Notes: generated by a model not told the origin, from the sequence alone. A stretch of 9,296 bases of DNA from Treponema sp. (GCA_031278025.1 JAITLF010000150.1:1-9296); one strand, 5' to 3'. Shown: positions 1 to 6,653, counted from the first letter of the stretch. A program made the numbers and translations.

Positions 1-78
1 GTATTCCAGCCGTTTAAGGCCGTTCAACAAGACCGGGACCGCTTCTTCATTCCCTATGTATCCAACAATGCCGCACAT
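1..78 (-). CDS. glmS: Glucosamine-fructose-6-phosphate aminotransferase, N-terminal 26 residues (partial, runs off the left edge)
   Basis: Reading the minus strand from the ATG at 78-76 gives [20 protein letters not shown] followed by LKRLEY, which stays open to base 1. This is the classical start of GlmS, a class II (Ntn-type) glutamine amidotransferase. Cys2 becomes the N-terminal nucleophile after Met removal and hydrolyses glutamine. The full enzyme makes glucosamine-6-phosphate from fructose-6-phosphate and glutamine in the cytoplasm, the first step towards UDP-GlcNAc for peptidoglycan. Only the beginning of the glutaminase domain is present; the isomerase (SIS) domains lie outside the window. 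The start is 5 bases after the stop of the upstream cupin gene. No clear Shine-Dalgarno is visible in the intervening bases, so translational coupling is plausible (inference). Other Cys2 amidotransferases such as PurF and AsnB begin differently, so GlmS is the best call. Confidence 0.9.
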   Translation of the reverse strand, partial: MCGIVGYIGNEEAVPVLLNGLKRLEY

Positions 79-83
79 ACGAT

Positions 84-428
84 TTAATGGGTTACGATAA
101 AGGCGTTAAAAACCAGCGGACCGGTTCCCGTATTGCTGACCCCGTGATACGCGCCGTTTCCGGTGATCATCACGTCTCCTTTCTTAACCGGAACGTCCGT
201 CCCGTTGTCATTCGCCCTGCCGGTTCCTTCCAGAAAGACAAAATATTCGGTTTCCCCTTCATGCGGATGGCATCCTATGGACGAACCCGGATCCAGGGCT
301 ATCTCCGCCGCCAGGCGGATGTTTTTTTGCGCGCCCCCTTCCACAAAATGCGTAAGGACCGCCGTCCCTTCCCCGTTCCTCATCCGCTCTTTCGATTCGA
401 CCTTCATCCCGTCCCGGCGTACAATCAT
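84..428 (-). CDS. Small single-domain cupin protein, function unknown
   Basis: The gene encodes 114 residues forming one cupin beta-barrel. Cupin motif 1, G(X)5HXH(X)4E(X)6G, fits exactly: G48, H54, H56, E61, G68. Motif 2, G(X)5PXG(X)2H(X)3N, fits at G84, G92, H95 and N99, with the usual Pro replaced by Gly90. H54, H56, E61 and H95 would be the metal ligands. There is no signal peptide or extra DNA-binding domain, so this is a stand-alone cytoplasmic cupin. Such proteins bind or modify small molecules or sugars, but the substrate cannot be told from sequence. The start at 428 is supported by an upstream AAGGGGGAG about 4 bases away; the later in-frame Met8 lacks such a site. It sits 5 bases upstream of glmS on the same strand, probably in one transcript, which might hint at a sugar-related role (inference only). 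Confidence 0.88.
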   Translation of the reverse strand: MIVRRDGMKVESKERMRNGEGTAVLTHFVEGGAQKNIRLAAEIALDPGSSIGCHPHEGETEYFVFLEGTGRANDNGTDVPVKKGDVMITGNGAYHGVSNTGTGPLVFNAFIVTH

Positions 429-517
429 ACGCTCCCCCTTTCATCTAAAAAATTCCGCGTAAAAATACCGCAGGCCGCATTCTAAGCCCTTGGTTTCAAA
501 GGCAATACTACCAAAAG

Positions 518-1063
518 ATGAAAATGAATCATATACTGGGGCGGATGAGAAGAGCGGGATACGACAGCAGGATACGGCAGAAGGAAGAAGCGGCCTTCCG
601 GCGCGGAAAGGCGGTGTACCGCGTTTTGATGGGGATAGCGGTCGCCCTGGCGCTGGTTCTGCTTGCGGGAACCCTGTACGCGCTTGTTTTCCGTACCGGC
701 AGGGCGGAGCCGCCGCCCCGGACACGGGAAAGCGCCCTGCTACAATCCGCCACGAACGGCGGCATTTTTACCGGACTAGGCCGGCTCCGTGCCGCCACCG
801 CCGGCCCGGAGCCGGTAACCGTGATAGTGTCGCTTGTTTTTCCCTATCCGGCGGAGGACAAACCTTTTACGGAAGAGATGGCGTCTCAAATCGTGAATTT
901 GAGAAACGCCACGCATGAATACTTTGCGTCGTTGCCGGCGGAAGAACTGCGGCGTAAAGACGATGCTTCGATAAAGGCGGAACTATTGCGCCGGTATAAT
1001 TCGCTGCTCCGGCTGGGGCAGATAGAAACCCTCTATTTCAGTGAATACCTGGTCATCGAATAA
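518..1063 (+). CDS. FliL-like membrane protein (divergent flagellar basal-body-associated FliL paralogue)
   Basis: The gene encodes 181 residues. A basic cytoplasmic N-terminus (residues 1-34, many Arg/Lys) is followed by one hydrophobic segment, about residues 35-57, and a periplasmic C-terminal domain. This is the FliL topology. The C-terminal part matches the FliL pattern: a beta strand ending VTVIVSLVFPY (100-110), a helix with ELRRKDDASIKAELLRRYNSLL, and the closing LGQIETLYFSEYLVIE, comparable to the '...G.I..VYFTEFVVQ' end of FliL. FliL proteins sit in the inner membrane around the flagellar stator and affect MotAB function. The length is close to usual FliL length, but no flagellar genes flank it, so this is probably a second, divergent copy rather than the fla-operon one (inference). 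No convincing ribosome binding site precedes 518; Met3 and Met10 are alternative starts. The gene is divergent from the cupin gene. Confidence 0.72.
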   Translation: MKMNHILGRMRRAGYDSRIRQKEEAAFRRGKAVYRVLMGIAVALALVLLAGTLYALVFRTGRAEPPPRTRESALLQSATNGGIFTGLGRLRAATAGPEPVTVIVSLVFPYPAEDKPFTEEMASQIVNLRNATHEYFASLPAEELRRKDDASIKAELLRRYNSLLRLGQIETLYFSEYLVIE

Positions 1064-1087
1064 GATCCCGTAATCCGCTGCGGAACC

Positions 1088-1105
1088 TCCCGGCTTCCGC
1101 CGGGA
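1088..1105 (+). terminator. Hairpin after the FliL-like gene, possible weak terminator
   Basis: TCCCGGC (1088-1094) pairs with GCCGGGA (1099-1105) around a TTCC loop, 25 bases after the stop codon of the FliL-like gene. There is no clean T-run after it (AAGTTCTAC follows), so it is only a candidate terminator. Confidence 0.4.
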
Positions 1106-1213
1106 AAGTTCTACAGCATCATACTTTCTGCATCACCTCCCAAAAAAGAGCGGTTTCCTGTCAGGAAAGAGAGATTTCCTGGAATTATGCCAAACTTGGG
1201 CGGCGGCCTTGCG
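1106..1213. other. Non-genic stretch with a short three-arm inverted repeat
   Basis: I see no supportable gene here. The sequence TTTCCTG occurs at 1154-1160 and again at 1175-1181. CAGGAAA at 1162-1168 lies between them and is complementary to both. The second pairing (7 bp, 6-base loop GAGAGA) could form a real hairpin, whereas the first leaves too small a loop. No T-tract or start codon with a ribosome binding site follows. The function is unknown. Confidence 0.5.
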
Positions 1214-1251
1214 GGCCTCTCCCTGCTCCCCGCGGGGAGCAGGGAGAGGCC
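1214..1251. repeat. Perfect 38-bp palindrome with no spacer
   Basis: The left half GGCCTCTCCCTGCTCCCCG (1214-1232) is followed immediately by its exact reverse complement (1233-1251). Further pairing (1211-1212 with 1253-1254) continues after one mismatch. It is very GC-rich and lies at the left border of the repeat cassette that also contains the 21-bp tandem array. In DNA it could extrude a cruciform; in RNA it would be a very stable hairpin. No T-run follows on either strand, so it is not a classical intrinsic terminator. Confidence 0.9.
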
Positions 1252-1270
1252 TGCGGGGTTTGGTGTTGCC

Positions 1271-1490
1271 GGACCCGGGTTTGTGCAGCGCAAAAACATT
1301 TTTCCGTAGCGCAAAAACATTTTTCCGCAGCGCAAAAACACTTTTCCGCAGCGCAAAAACACTTTTCCGCAGCGCAAAAACACTTTTCCGCAGCGCAAAA
1401 ACATTTTTCCGCAGCGCAAAAACACTTTTGCAGCGCAAAAAACTGGGTTTGCACGCCGTAAACCCGGGTTTACACGCCGCAGGCCCCGCC
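1271..1490. repeat. Dispersed repeat cassette, copy 1 (long form with 21-bp tandem array)
   Basis: The left border is GGACCCGGGTTTGTGCAGCG and the right part contains GGGTTTACACGCC, then GCAGGCCCCGC. These borders recur in the same orientation at about 7950-8015 (GGACCCAGGTTTGCGCAGCG and GGTTTACACGCC, then CCAGGCCCCGC). The two copies differ mainly in the number of internal 21-bp units. On the minus strand each copy is preceded by the end of a glycine-rich reading frame. This indicates a repeated genomic cassette rather than a gene. No transposase or terminal inverted repeats are visible in either copy. Confidence 0.75.
1285..1440. repeat. Tandem array of about 7.4 copies of a 21-bp unit
   Basis: The unit is GCAGCGCAAAAACACTTTT followed by CC. 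Copies start at 1285, 1306, 1327, 1348, 1369, 1390 and 1411. The seventh has lost its final CC and runs into a partial eighth at 1430-1440. Variation is limited to GTAGC in copy 2 and ACATTTTT versus ACACTTTT. Because 21 is a multiple of three and the unit contains no stop codon in several frames, long open frames appear on both strands (for example heptads FALRKSV, CAAEKCF, FLRCGKV). None has a ribosome binding site or a recognisable domain, so I treat the array as non-coding repeat DNA. Confidence 0.93.
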
Positions 1491-1494
1491 GCCG

Positions 1495-1602
1495 TCAGTT
1501 GCCGGTAGTACCGGCGGTACCGCCGCCAGCGGCGCCGTTGCCGTCGCAGCCGCCGCTGTTGCCGCCGGCGGCGGTAAGGGAACCTGCGGCGGCTGTTCGT
1601 TC
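1495..1602 (-). pseudogene. Remnant of a glycine-rich repeat protein (C-terminal end only)
   Basis: Reading minus from about 1602 gives TAAAGSLTAAGGNSGGCDGN, continuing GAAGGGTAGTTGN, and ends at TGA (1497-1495). There is no start codon or ribosome binding site. The composition (Gly, Ala, Thr, Asn) resembles the better preserved glycine-rich remnant at 8058-8530, which also stops just before the second copy of the repeat cassette. I read it as the tail of a decayed beta-helix-type repeat protein. Low-complexity GCC-rich DNA could also give such a frame by chance. Confidence 0.4.
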
Positions 1603-1659
1603 CCTAAGAATGTTTAATGCGCCCGCCCTGGCGGAGCCCCGTGGGGTCATTGTAAAAAC

Positions 1660-1690
1660 AGTCATTTTATACTAGGTATACTCAACAGAA
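1660..1690 (+). promoter_or_regulatory. Candidate citrate synthase promoter with doubled TATACT box
   Basis: TATACT occurs at 1668-1673 and again at 1677-1682, within TATACTAGGTATACT. The inner part is also a small inverted repeat (TATAC-tag-GTATA). Both are one base off the TATAAT consensus. No good -35 hexamer lies at 17 bases from either box, so the site may need an activator or may not be a promoter. It lies 42-57 bases before the citrate synthase start, in the only AT-rich patch of this intergenic region. Confidence 0.4.
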
Positions 1691-1724
1691 TGTACCTGCA
1701 TGCAGAGAGAGGGAGACCTTTTTA

Positions 1725-3068
1725 ATGGAACACGAAGGGCGCTACATATCCAGACTAGCCGGAAACGATTATATCAACGCCGATCTGTACGACGAATTCA
1801 GCGTCAAACGGGGGCTCCGCAACGCGGACGGGACGGGCGTGCTGGTAGGATTGACGCGGATAGGCGATGTCCACGGGTATGTTATGAAGGCAGGCGAAAA
1901 AAGAGCGGTGGACGGCAAGCTCTTTTACCGGGGCGTAGACGTGGAAGAACTTATTAACGCCGCCGCCGCCGAAGGCCGGTACGGGTTTGAGGAAGCGGTG
2001 TACCTTCTCCTGTACGGTTTCCTGCCTGCACGGGAACCGCTTGAGGAGTTTTGCTCCCTCATGGGGCGGAACCGGGCGCTGCCAGAGAATTTCGCCGAAG
2101 ACATCATCATGAAGACCCCGTCCCGGAACATCATGAATAAGCTCGGCCGTTCGGTCCTCACCCTGTACTCCTACGACGACGACCCGGAAAATCTTTCCCC
2201 GGAGAACGTGCTCCGTCAATGTTTAGAGCTTATCGCCCGGTTTCCCACCATTGCGGCCTACTCGTACATGGCAAAGAAGCATTACTACGACCATGAAAGC
2301 CTTATCATCCATTTGCCGGAATCACGGTGCCAGAGCGCCGAGACTATCCTTTCCCTTATCAGGCCGGACCAGAAGTTTACCCGGCTGGAGGCGGAGATTC
2401 TCGATCTGGCCCTGATACTCCATGCGGAACACGGGGGAGGGAACAACTCTACCTTTGCGGTCCACCTGGTTTCCTCGGCGGACACGGACACCTACGCGGC
2501 CCTTGCGACGGGCATCAATTCCCTCAAGGGCTTTAAGCACGGGGGCGCCAACATCAAGGTGATGGGCATGATGGAGGACATCAAGGCGCATGTCGCCCAT
2601 TGGGACCGCGAAGATGAGGTGTCCGCGTACCTGGCAAAGATACTCCGGGGCGAAGCCTATGACGGACGGGGCCTGGTTTACGGCCAGGGCCATGCGGTAT
2701 ACACCAAATCCGATCCCCGTGCGGTGCTTCTGCGGAACAAGGCCGCCCTGCTTGCGGGAGAGAAGCGTCTTACCGATGAGTTCAACCTGTACTGTCTTAT
2801 CGAGCATCTAATGCCTGCGGTCTTTAAGGCGGTTAAAGGCTCGGATAAGGACATTTGCGCCAATGTAGACTTCTACTCCGGCTTTGTTTACAAGCTGCTG
2901 GGCATACCTTCGGAACTGTTTACCCCCCTGTTCGCGGTGAGCCGCGTCGCGGGGTGGTGCGCGCACCGGCTGGAGGAGATCATCGCCGGGGGACGCATCA
3001 TCAGGCCCGCCTACAAGTGCGTCCAGCCGCGTTTCCCCTATGTCCCCATGAAAGAACGGAAGAACTGA
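1725..3068 (+). CDS. Citrate synthase (Si-type fold)
   Basis: The protein has 447 residues, close to the usual length. It condenses oxaloacetate and acetyl-CoA to citrate in the cytoplasm, the entry step of the TCA cycle or of 2-oxoglutarate/glutamate synthesis. The family motifs are clear: ILHAEHGGGNNSTFAVHLVS (231-250), FKHGGAN (270-276) with the acetyl-CoA His272, GQGHAVYTKSDPRA (320-333) with oxaloacetate-binding His323 and Arg332, and ANVDFYSGFVYKLLGIP (379-395) with catalytic Asp382. These three correspond to His274, His320 and Asp375 of the pig enzyme. The start is supported by GAGAGGGAGA about 10 bases upstream. An N-terminal stretch of about 40 residues precedes the conserved core. 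No other TCA gene adjoins it: the upstream neighbour is repeat DNA and the downstream gene is convergent. 2-methylcitrate synthases belong to the same family, but length and motifs favour citrate synthase. I give no symbol because gltA and citZ are both used. Confidence 0.95.
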   Translation: MEHEGRYISRLAGNDYINADLYDEFSVKRGLRNADGTGVLVGLTRIGDVHGYVMKAGEKRAVDGKLFYRGVDVEELINAAAAEGRYGFEEAVYLLLYGFLPAREPLEEFCSLMGRNRALPENFAEDIIMKTPSRNIMNKLGRSVLTLYSYDDDPENLSPENVLRQCLELIARFPTIAAYSYMAKKHYYDHESLIIHLPESRCQSAETILSLIRPDQKFTRLEAEILDLALILHAEHGGGNNSTFAVHLVSSADTDTYAALATGINSLKGFKHGGANIKVMGMMEDIKAHVAHWDREDEVSAYLAKILRGEAYDGRGLVYGQGHAVYTKSDPRAVLLRNKAALLAGEKRLTDEFNLYCLIEHLMPAVFKAVKGSDKDICANVDFYSGFVYKLLGIPSELFTPLFAVSRVAGWCAHRLEEIIAGGRIIRPAYKCVQPRFPYVPMKERKN

Positions 3069-3076
3069 CCAAGAGC

Positions 3077-3104
3077 AAAAAAAACGTCCGGGGTTTTCCC
3101 GGAC
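3077..3104 (-). terminator. Intrinsic terminator of the EF-G-like gene
   Basis: On the minus strand GTCCGGG (3104-3098), loop AAAAC, CCCGGAC (3092-3086), then G and eight T's (3084-3077). This is a textbook rho-independent terminator 64 bases after the stop of the EF-G-like gene. On the plus strand the same hairpin is followed by TCTGTATCC, so it should work poorly for the convergent citrate synthase transcript. Confidence 0.9.
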
Positions 3105-3167
3105 TCTGTATCCTAAGCGGTGAATGAAAATTGCGCGGCAGTTTATGACGGGAGGGTAGCCGTTTCT

Positions 3168-5255
3168 TTACTCTTCGACTTCTTGGGTACGGAAGGACTG
3201 GGCCGCCTTGACGATGTCTTCGGCAATCCGTCCGGAGATGGGGGCGTAATGGTCAAATTCGACGCTGAAAGAACCGGTGCCGCTGGTGATGGACCGGAGA
3301 TCGATCGAATAGCGCAACAGTTCCGCCTGGGGAACCTGGGCGCGGATTTCTTCTATGCCGCCGCCTATGGCGTCCTGGCCCAGGATTTTGCCCCGTTTCC
3401 CTGAAAGGTCGGACATCACGTCCCCCAGGTATTTTTCTTCCACAAAGACCGTAAGGTTCATGATGGGTTCCAGGAGGGACGGGGAGGCTTGCCGCATGGC
3501 TTCCTTGAAAGCGTTCCGGGCGGCCAGCTTGAAGGCCAGTTCCGATGAATCCACCGAATGCTCCTTGCCGTCCACGATTTTTACTTCCACATCCACCACG
3601 GAGTAGCCCGCCATGACGCCGGAAGTCATGGCTTCCAGCACCCCCTTTTCGACGCCGGGGATGTAACCCCGGCTTATGGCCCCGCCAAATATGGCATTGA
3701 TGAACTTGTAGTTTTCCCCCCGCGACAGGGGGGCGATTTCCAGAACCACCCGACCATACTGCCCGTGGCCGCCGGTCTGCTTCTTGTGGGTGTATTCCGC
3801 CCCGGCCTTCTTCGTGATGGTCTCCCGGTAGGCCACACGGGGTACGTGGGTTTCCACCTCGATCTTCTGGTTCTGCTTGATCTTGTCCAGGATGATATTT
3901 ACCTGAAGCTCTCCCATACCGGAAATAACCGTTTCTTTGGTCTCTGTATTGAAAGCGTACCGGAAGGTCTTGTCCTCTTCGGTTGCCCGAATAAGGGCCT
4001 CCCCCAGTTTGTCGTCGTCTTTTTTCTGGACCGCGTTCACCGCCACGGCGTGGACCGGCTCCGGGAAACGGAGGGGCAGGAAGCTGATACCCGTACCCCC
4101 GGCAGTAATGGTGTCGTTGGTCTTGAGGGTAGCGGACTTGGCGATGATTCCCACGTCCCCGGTATTGAGTTCCCGAATTTCCTCAAGCTTCTTACCCTGG
4201 CAGAGGTACAGCTTACCCACCCGATCCTTCTTGTTTTCGGTAACATTGAGAATCTCCGATTCCGCAGAAAGTTTGCCCCCCAATACTTTGACCCAGGAAA
4301 GTTTTCCGGAAAACTGATCATAGGTGGTTTTGATCACGAGCGCGGCCAGGGGCTTACCGGGATCAACCGGGTAATCCTCCTGGGAACCGCCGGCGTCGAT
4401 GACGACATCCGCAGCAACGGTGGGGACTGGGCTTATGTCGGCCATAAAGTCCAGGAAGGGGAGGATGCCGGAATCTTTCAGGGCGGCCCCCGCAAAGGCC
4501 GGTACGTAACTATGGGCCGCCAAAGCTTCGATAAGGCCGATGTGCAACTCCTCGGCATCCAGGGAACCCTTGTCTATGTATTTTTCCATCAGGGAATCGT
4601 CCCCTTCGGCGGCGGCCTCAATAAGCCGCTCCCGTGCGGCGTCAACGGCATCCTGGTATTCGGCGGGGACGGGGCCTTCTTTTTCGAGTTCTCCGGCGGC
4701 GCCTGCGGTATAGGCCTTGGAATTAAGAACGTCAATCACCCCGGTATAGCCCGGACCCGCGCCCATAGGCAGGGTAAAGGGTACCGGGTCTACCTTGAAT
4801 TTCTCCTTAATATCCTGAAGACACCTGTTGAAATCGGACCGCTCGTCATCCAGTTTGGTGATAAAGACACCCCGGGGTTTCTTCCGGCCTTCCAGGTTGC
4901 GCCACAGCTTTACCGTTTCAATCTGTACGCCCGCCCTTCCGTCAACGGTCAGGAGGACGAATTCCGCAGCCCGGAAACTCAGAATGACGTCCCCGATAAA
5001 GTCCGATGATCCGGGAGTATCGAAGATGTTGATCTTCCGGCCATTTTTTTCCACATGGGCCAGAGCGGTATGAATAGAAATCTTCCGTTCTATCTCTTCG
5101 GGGCTGGAATCACCGATGGTTTTACCCGATTCAACGGTTTCCGCACGGGGAATCACCCCGCCCGCAAAGAGAAGATGTTCAAATAAGGTGGTTTTGCCGG
5201 TTCCGCCATGACCGGCTATGGCCGCATTTTTTATACAATCCGTCGTGTAACTCAT
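3168..5255 (-). CDS. EF-G-like translational GTPase (EF-G-2 type paralogue)
   Basis: The protein has 695 residues, full EF-G length with all domains. G1 is GHGGTGKTT (15-23) instead of the AHIDAGKTT usual for canonical EF-G. G3 is DTPGSSDF (79-86) rather than DTPGHVDF, and G4 is TKLD (133-136) rather than NKMD. The domain IV signature KKQTGGHGQYG and the downstream DSSELAFKLAARNAFKEAM are conserved, as are GDVMSDLSGKRGKILG and a domain V end with GTGSFSVEFDHY. These changes are typical of the second EF-G lineage (Thermus EF-G-2, mycobacterial FusA2), whose role is unclear and which usually coexists with a true EF-G. It may bind ribosomes and GTP without being the main translocase (inference). 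AAGGAG at 5268-5263, seven bases before ATG, fixes the start. The gene has its own candidate promoter and terminator and appears monocistronic. Confidence 0.92.
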   Translation of the reverse strand: MSYTTDCIKNAAIAGHGGTGKTTLFEHLLFAGGVIPRAETVESGKTIGDSSPEEIERKISIHTALAHVEKNGRKINIFDTPGSSDFIGDVILSFRAAEFVLLTVDGRAGVQIETVKLWRNLEGRKKPRGVFITKLDDERSDFNRCLQDIKEKFKVDPVPFTLPMGAGPGYTGVIDVLNSKAYTAGAAGELEKEGPVPAEYQDAVDAARERLIEAAAEGDDSLMEKYIDKGSLDAEELHIGLIEALAAHSYVPAFAGAALKDSGILPFLDFMADISPVPTVAADVVIDAGGSQEDYPVDPGKPLAALVIKTTYDQFSGKLSWVKVLGGKLSAESEILNVTENKKDRVGKLYLCQGKKLEEIRELNTGDVGIIAKSATLKTNDTITAGGTGISFLPLRFPEPVHAVAVNAVQKKDDDKLGEALIRATEEDKTFRYAFNTETKETVISGMGELQVNIILDKIKQNQKIEVETHVPRVAYRETITKKAGAEYTHKKQTGGHGQYGRVVLEIAPLSRGENYKFINAIFGGAISRGYIPGVEKGVLEAMTSGVMAGYSVVDVEVKIVDGKEHSVDSSELAFKLAARNAFKEAMRQASPSLLEPIMNLTVFVEEKYLGDVMSDLSGKRGKILGQDAIGGGIEEIRAQVPQAELLRYSIDLRSITSGTGSFSVEFDHYAPISGRIAEDIVKAAQSFRTQEVEE

Positions 5256-5275
5256 TGGGGAACTCCTTGCTAACC

Positions 5276-5304
5276 ATATTGAAACGGACTTTGCATATTG
5301 TCAA
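5276..5304 (-). promoter_or_regulatory. Candidate promoter of the EF-G-like gene
   Basis: A perfect -35 box TTGACA (5304-5299) is followed after exactly 17 bases by CAATAT (5281-5276), which keeps the key A2 and T6 of a -10 box but otherwise matches poorly. Transcription would begin only about a dozen bases before the ATG, leaving a very short leader in which AAGGAG sits at or near the first transcribed base. Confidence 0.5.
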
Positions 5305-5395
5305 GAAAAAACTGGTAACTCCGGAGGAAATTCAGTAAACTGCTAAGATATGCGCCGGTTCCAAAACCCCGCGGAGAGGGGTTCAGGCGGATTAA

Positions 5396-5436
5396 TTCTG
5401 TTCGAAACAGAACGCGTTCGTCCCAAAACAGGACGA
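5396..5436. promoter_or_regulatory. Two adjacent perfect hairpins in the divergent intergenic region
   Basis: TTCTGTT (5396-5402) and AACAGAA (5406-5412) are perfectly complementary around CGA. TCGTCC (5418-5423) and GGACGA (5431-5436) are complementary around CAAAACA. They lie 97-137 bases before the coiled-coil gene and 140-180 bases before the GTPase gene. Neither is followed by a T-run. They could be operator sites or a structured leader of the coiled-coil gene; the sequence does not decide. The rest of 5256-5532 holds only the GTPase promoter and the coiled-coil gene's ribosome binding site. Confidence 0.5.
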
Positions 5437-5532
5437 TTGGCTCTCTGAGAGGCGCACCCGGGGTCCGGAGGCCCGGCGCGGGTTTCGGAACAGCCTCGTA
5501 TTGAGAAGACTATTAAGGGAAAGGTGGGTTAG

Positions 5533-6624
5533 ATGGACAACAGAAAACGAATGATCCGGGAGTATGAAGACAAAAAGAAGGAAGCCCTGGATGCCGTCGG
5601 GGTAATGCTGGAAAATTTGGGCGCATCCCTTCTGTCCCGCTCGGAGCAGGATGCCGGTTCGGACTATTGCCGGCTTAACCGGGACATTAACGATTCCAAG
5701 GTGTATATCGCCGCCATTGAAGAGGATATTGCCCGGCTCAAAGCGCTGGAAGAGGATATTCTGCGGAAAGACCAGGAAATCGTAGCCCGGTCTAAAGACC
5801 TGGCGCTGCTCTTTACCCGCCTGGGAGAAAGTGTTCTGGAAGAAGGCGATTGCATTGACGCGGTTAAGTCCTATCAGGACCAGGCGGAGACCGTGCATTC
5901 CCGGATTAAATCCCTGGAAGAGCGGCTGGATCAGCTTGAAGACCGAAGCGGCGGCAATGTTTTCACCTGGATAGGCAAAAACACCCAGGGGGCAGTGTTC
6001 CGTTCCTTTTTGGGAAAGAGCCGGAGCAGCCTCCAAAAGCTTTATACCGCCGCCGGGGAGAAATACGCCCAGTTCGCCTCCGCAGAGACGGAGGCCGCCG
6101 GCAGCGCCCGTTCGCTTCTTAAAGAAATTGATACCCTCAAAAAGGAAGCGGCCGCTCTTAGTTCCGGCCTTGCCGCCCTAAAAGAAGAACGCCGGCGCAT
6201 AAACGACGCCTTTGTTCCCGACGGCGGCCCGGCGAAGAAGATACTGGTCCTGCAACGGCGCATCGCCCGGGCGCGGGAGGAATTGCAGGACGTGTTCCTG
6301 CGCTATGGCCGTGAAGTCGAGGCCGCCGGAGAAGCCGGGGACGCCGCCGGCCCCGCGTCCCTTCCTTCTATGGGGGAGACGGAGAGGCTGCTTCTGGAAG
6401 ACATCGGGAAAAGCAGGCAGTCTGTCCGGGAATATGAGCGGGAAATAGAAAAGCTGGCGGCTTCCCTTGCCATAGACGAGGAGAAAGCCGCCATTGCCAA
6501 GATGGAAAAGGCCGTCAAAGACCACGAAGGGCGGATCCGGGCCGGGGAAGAGGCCATAGCAAGCCTTGCCGCCCAGATTTGCGCGGCCCAGGCCCGCATA
6601 GAGGAACTGACTAAGGTTTTGTAG
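5533..6624 (+). CDS. Coiled-coil protein of unknown function
   Basis: I do not recognise a family for this 363-residue protein. It is mostly charged alpha helix with heptad-like spacing. Long coiled-coil stretches lie at about residues 1-30, 48-137, 185-262 and 285-361. A central non-coiled segment, about 139-180, contains GGNVFTWIGKNTQGAVFRSF and is the only hydrophobic/aromatic patch, perhaps a small folded or interaction module. A Gly/Ala/Pro linker lies near 263-281. There is no signal peptide or membrane helix, so a cytoplasmic location is likely. The start is supported by AAGGTGG about five bases upstream. Codon use is GC-rich, like the neighbouring housekeeping genes, which argues for a resident gene. 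It is divergent from the EF-G-like gene and convergent with the nuclease gene, so no operon partner suggests a function. Architectural, secretion-accessory or cytoskeletal roles are possible but unproven. Confidence 0.85.
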   Translation: MDNRKRMIREYEDKKKEALDAVGVMLENLGASLLSRSEQDAGSDYCRLNRDINDSKVYIAAIEEDIARLKALEEDILRKDQEIVARSKDLALLFTRLGESVLEEGDCIDAVKSYQDQAETVHSRIKSLEERLDQLEDRSGGNVFTWIGKNTQGAVFRSFLGKSRSSLQKLYTAAGEKYAQFASAETEAAGSARSLLKEIDTLKKEAAALSSGLAALKEERRRINDAFVPDGGPAKKILVLQRRIARAREELQDVFLRYGREVEAAGEAGDAAGPASLPSMGETERLLLEDIGKSRQSVREYEREIEKLAASLAIDEEKAAIAKMEKAVKDHEGRIRAGEEAIASLAAQICAAQARIEELTKVL

Positions 6625-6653
6625 GCGGCCGCAAATAAAGACCGGGAAGCCCC

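Noticed and set aside
1285..1440. CRISPR array
   Set aside because: The units are contiguous 21-mers without unique spacers, and no cas gene is nearby.
1111..1508. Several overlapping ORFs of about 90-105 residues on both strands across the tandem array
   Set aside because: They exist in multiple frames on both strands because the 21-bp unit lacks stops; none has a ribosome binding site, a domain or non-repeat support.
3558..5009. 483-residue plus-strand ORF
   Set aside because: It lies entirely antisense to the EF-G-like gene, whose motifs are unambiguous; it is a GC-rich shadow frame.
5396..5412. tRNA T-arm (TTCTG-TTCGAAA-CAGAA looks like a T-stem and loop)
   Set aside because: No matching acceptor strand, D-arm or anticodon arm lies upstream at the right distance on either strand, and loop position 60 is a purine.
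5392..6036. 214-residue minus-strand ORF
   Set aside because: It is antisense to the coiled-coil gene, with no ribosome binding site or recognisable domain.
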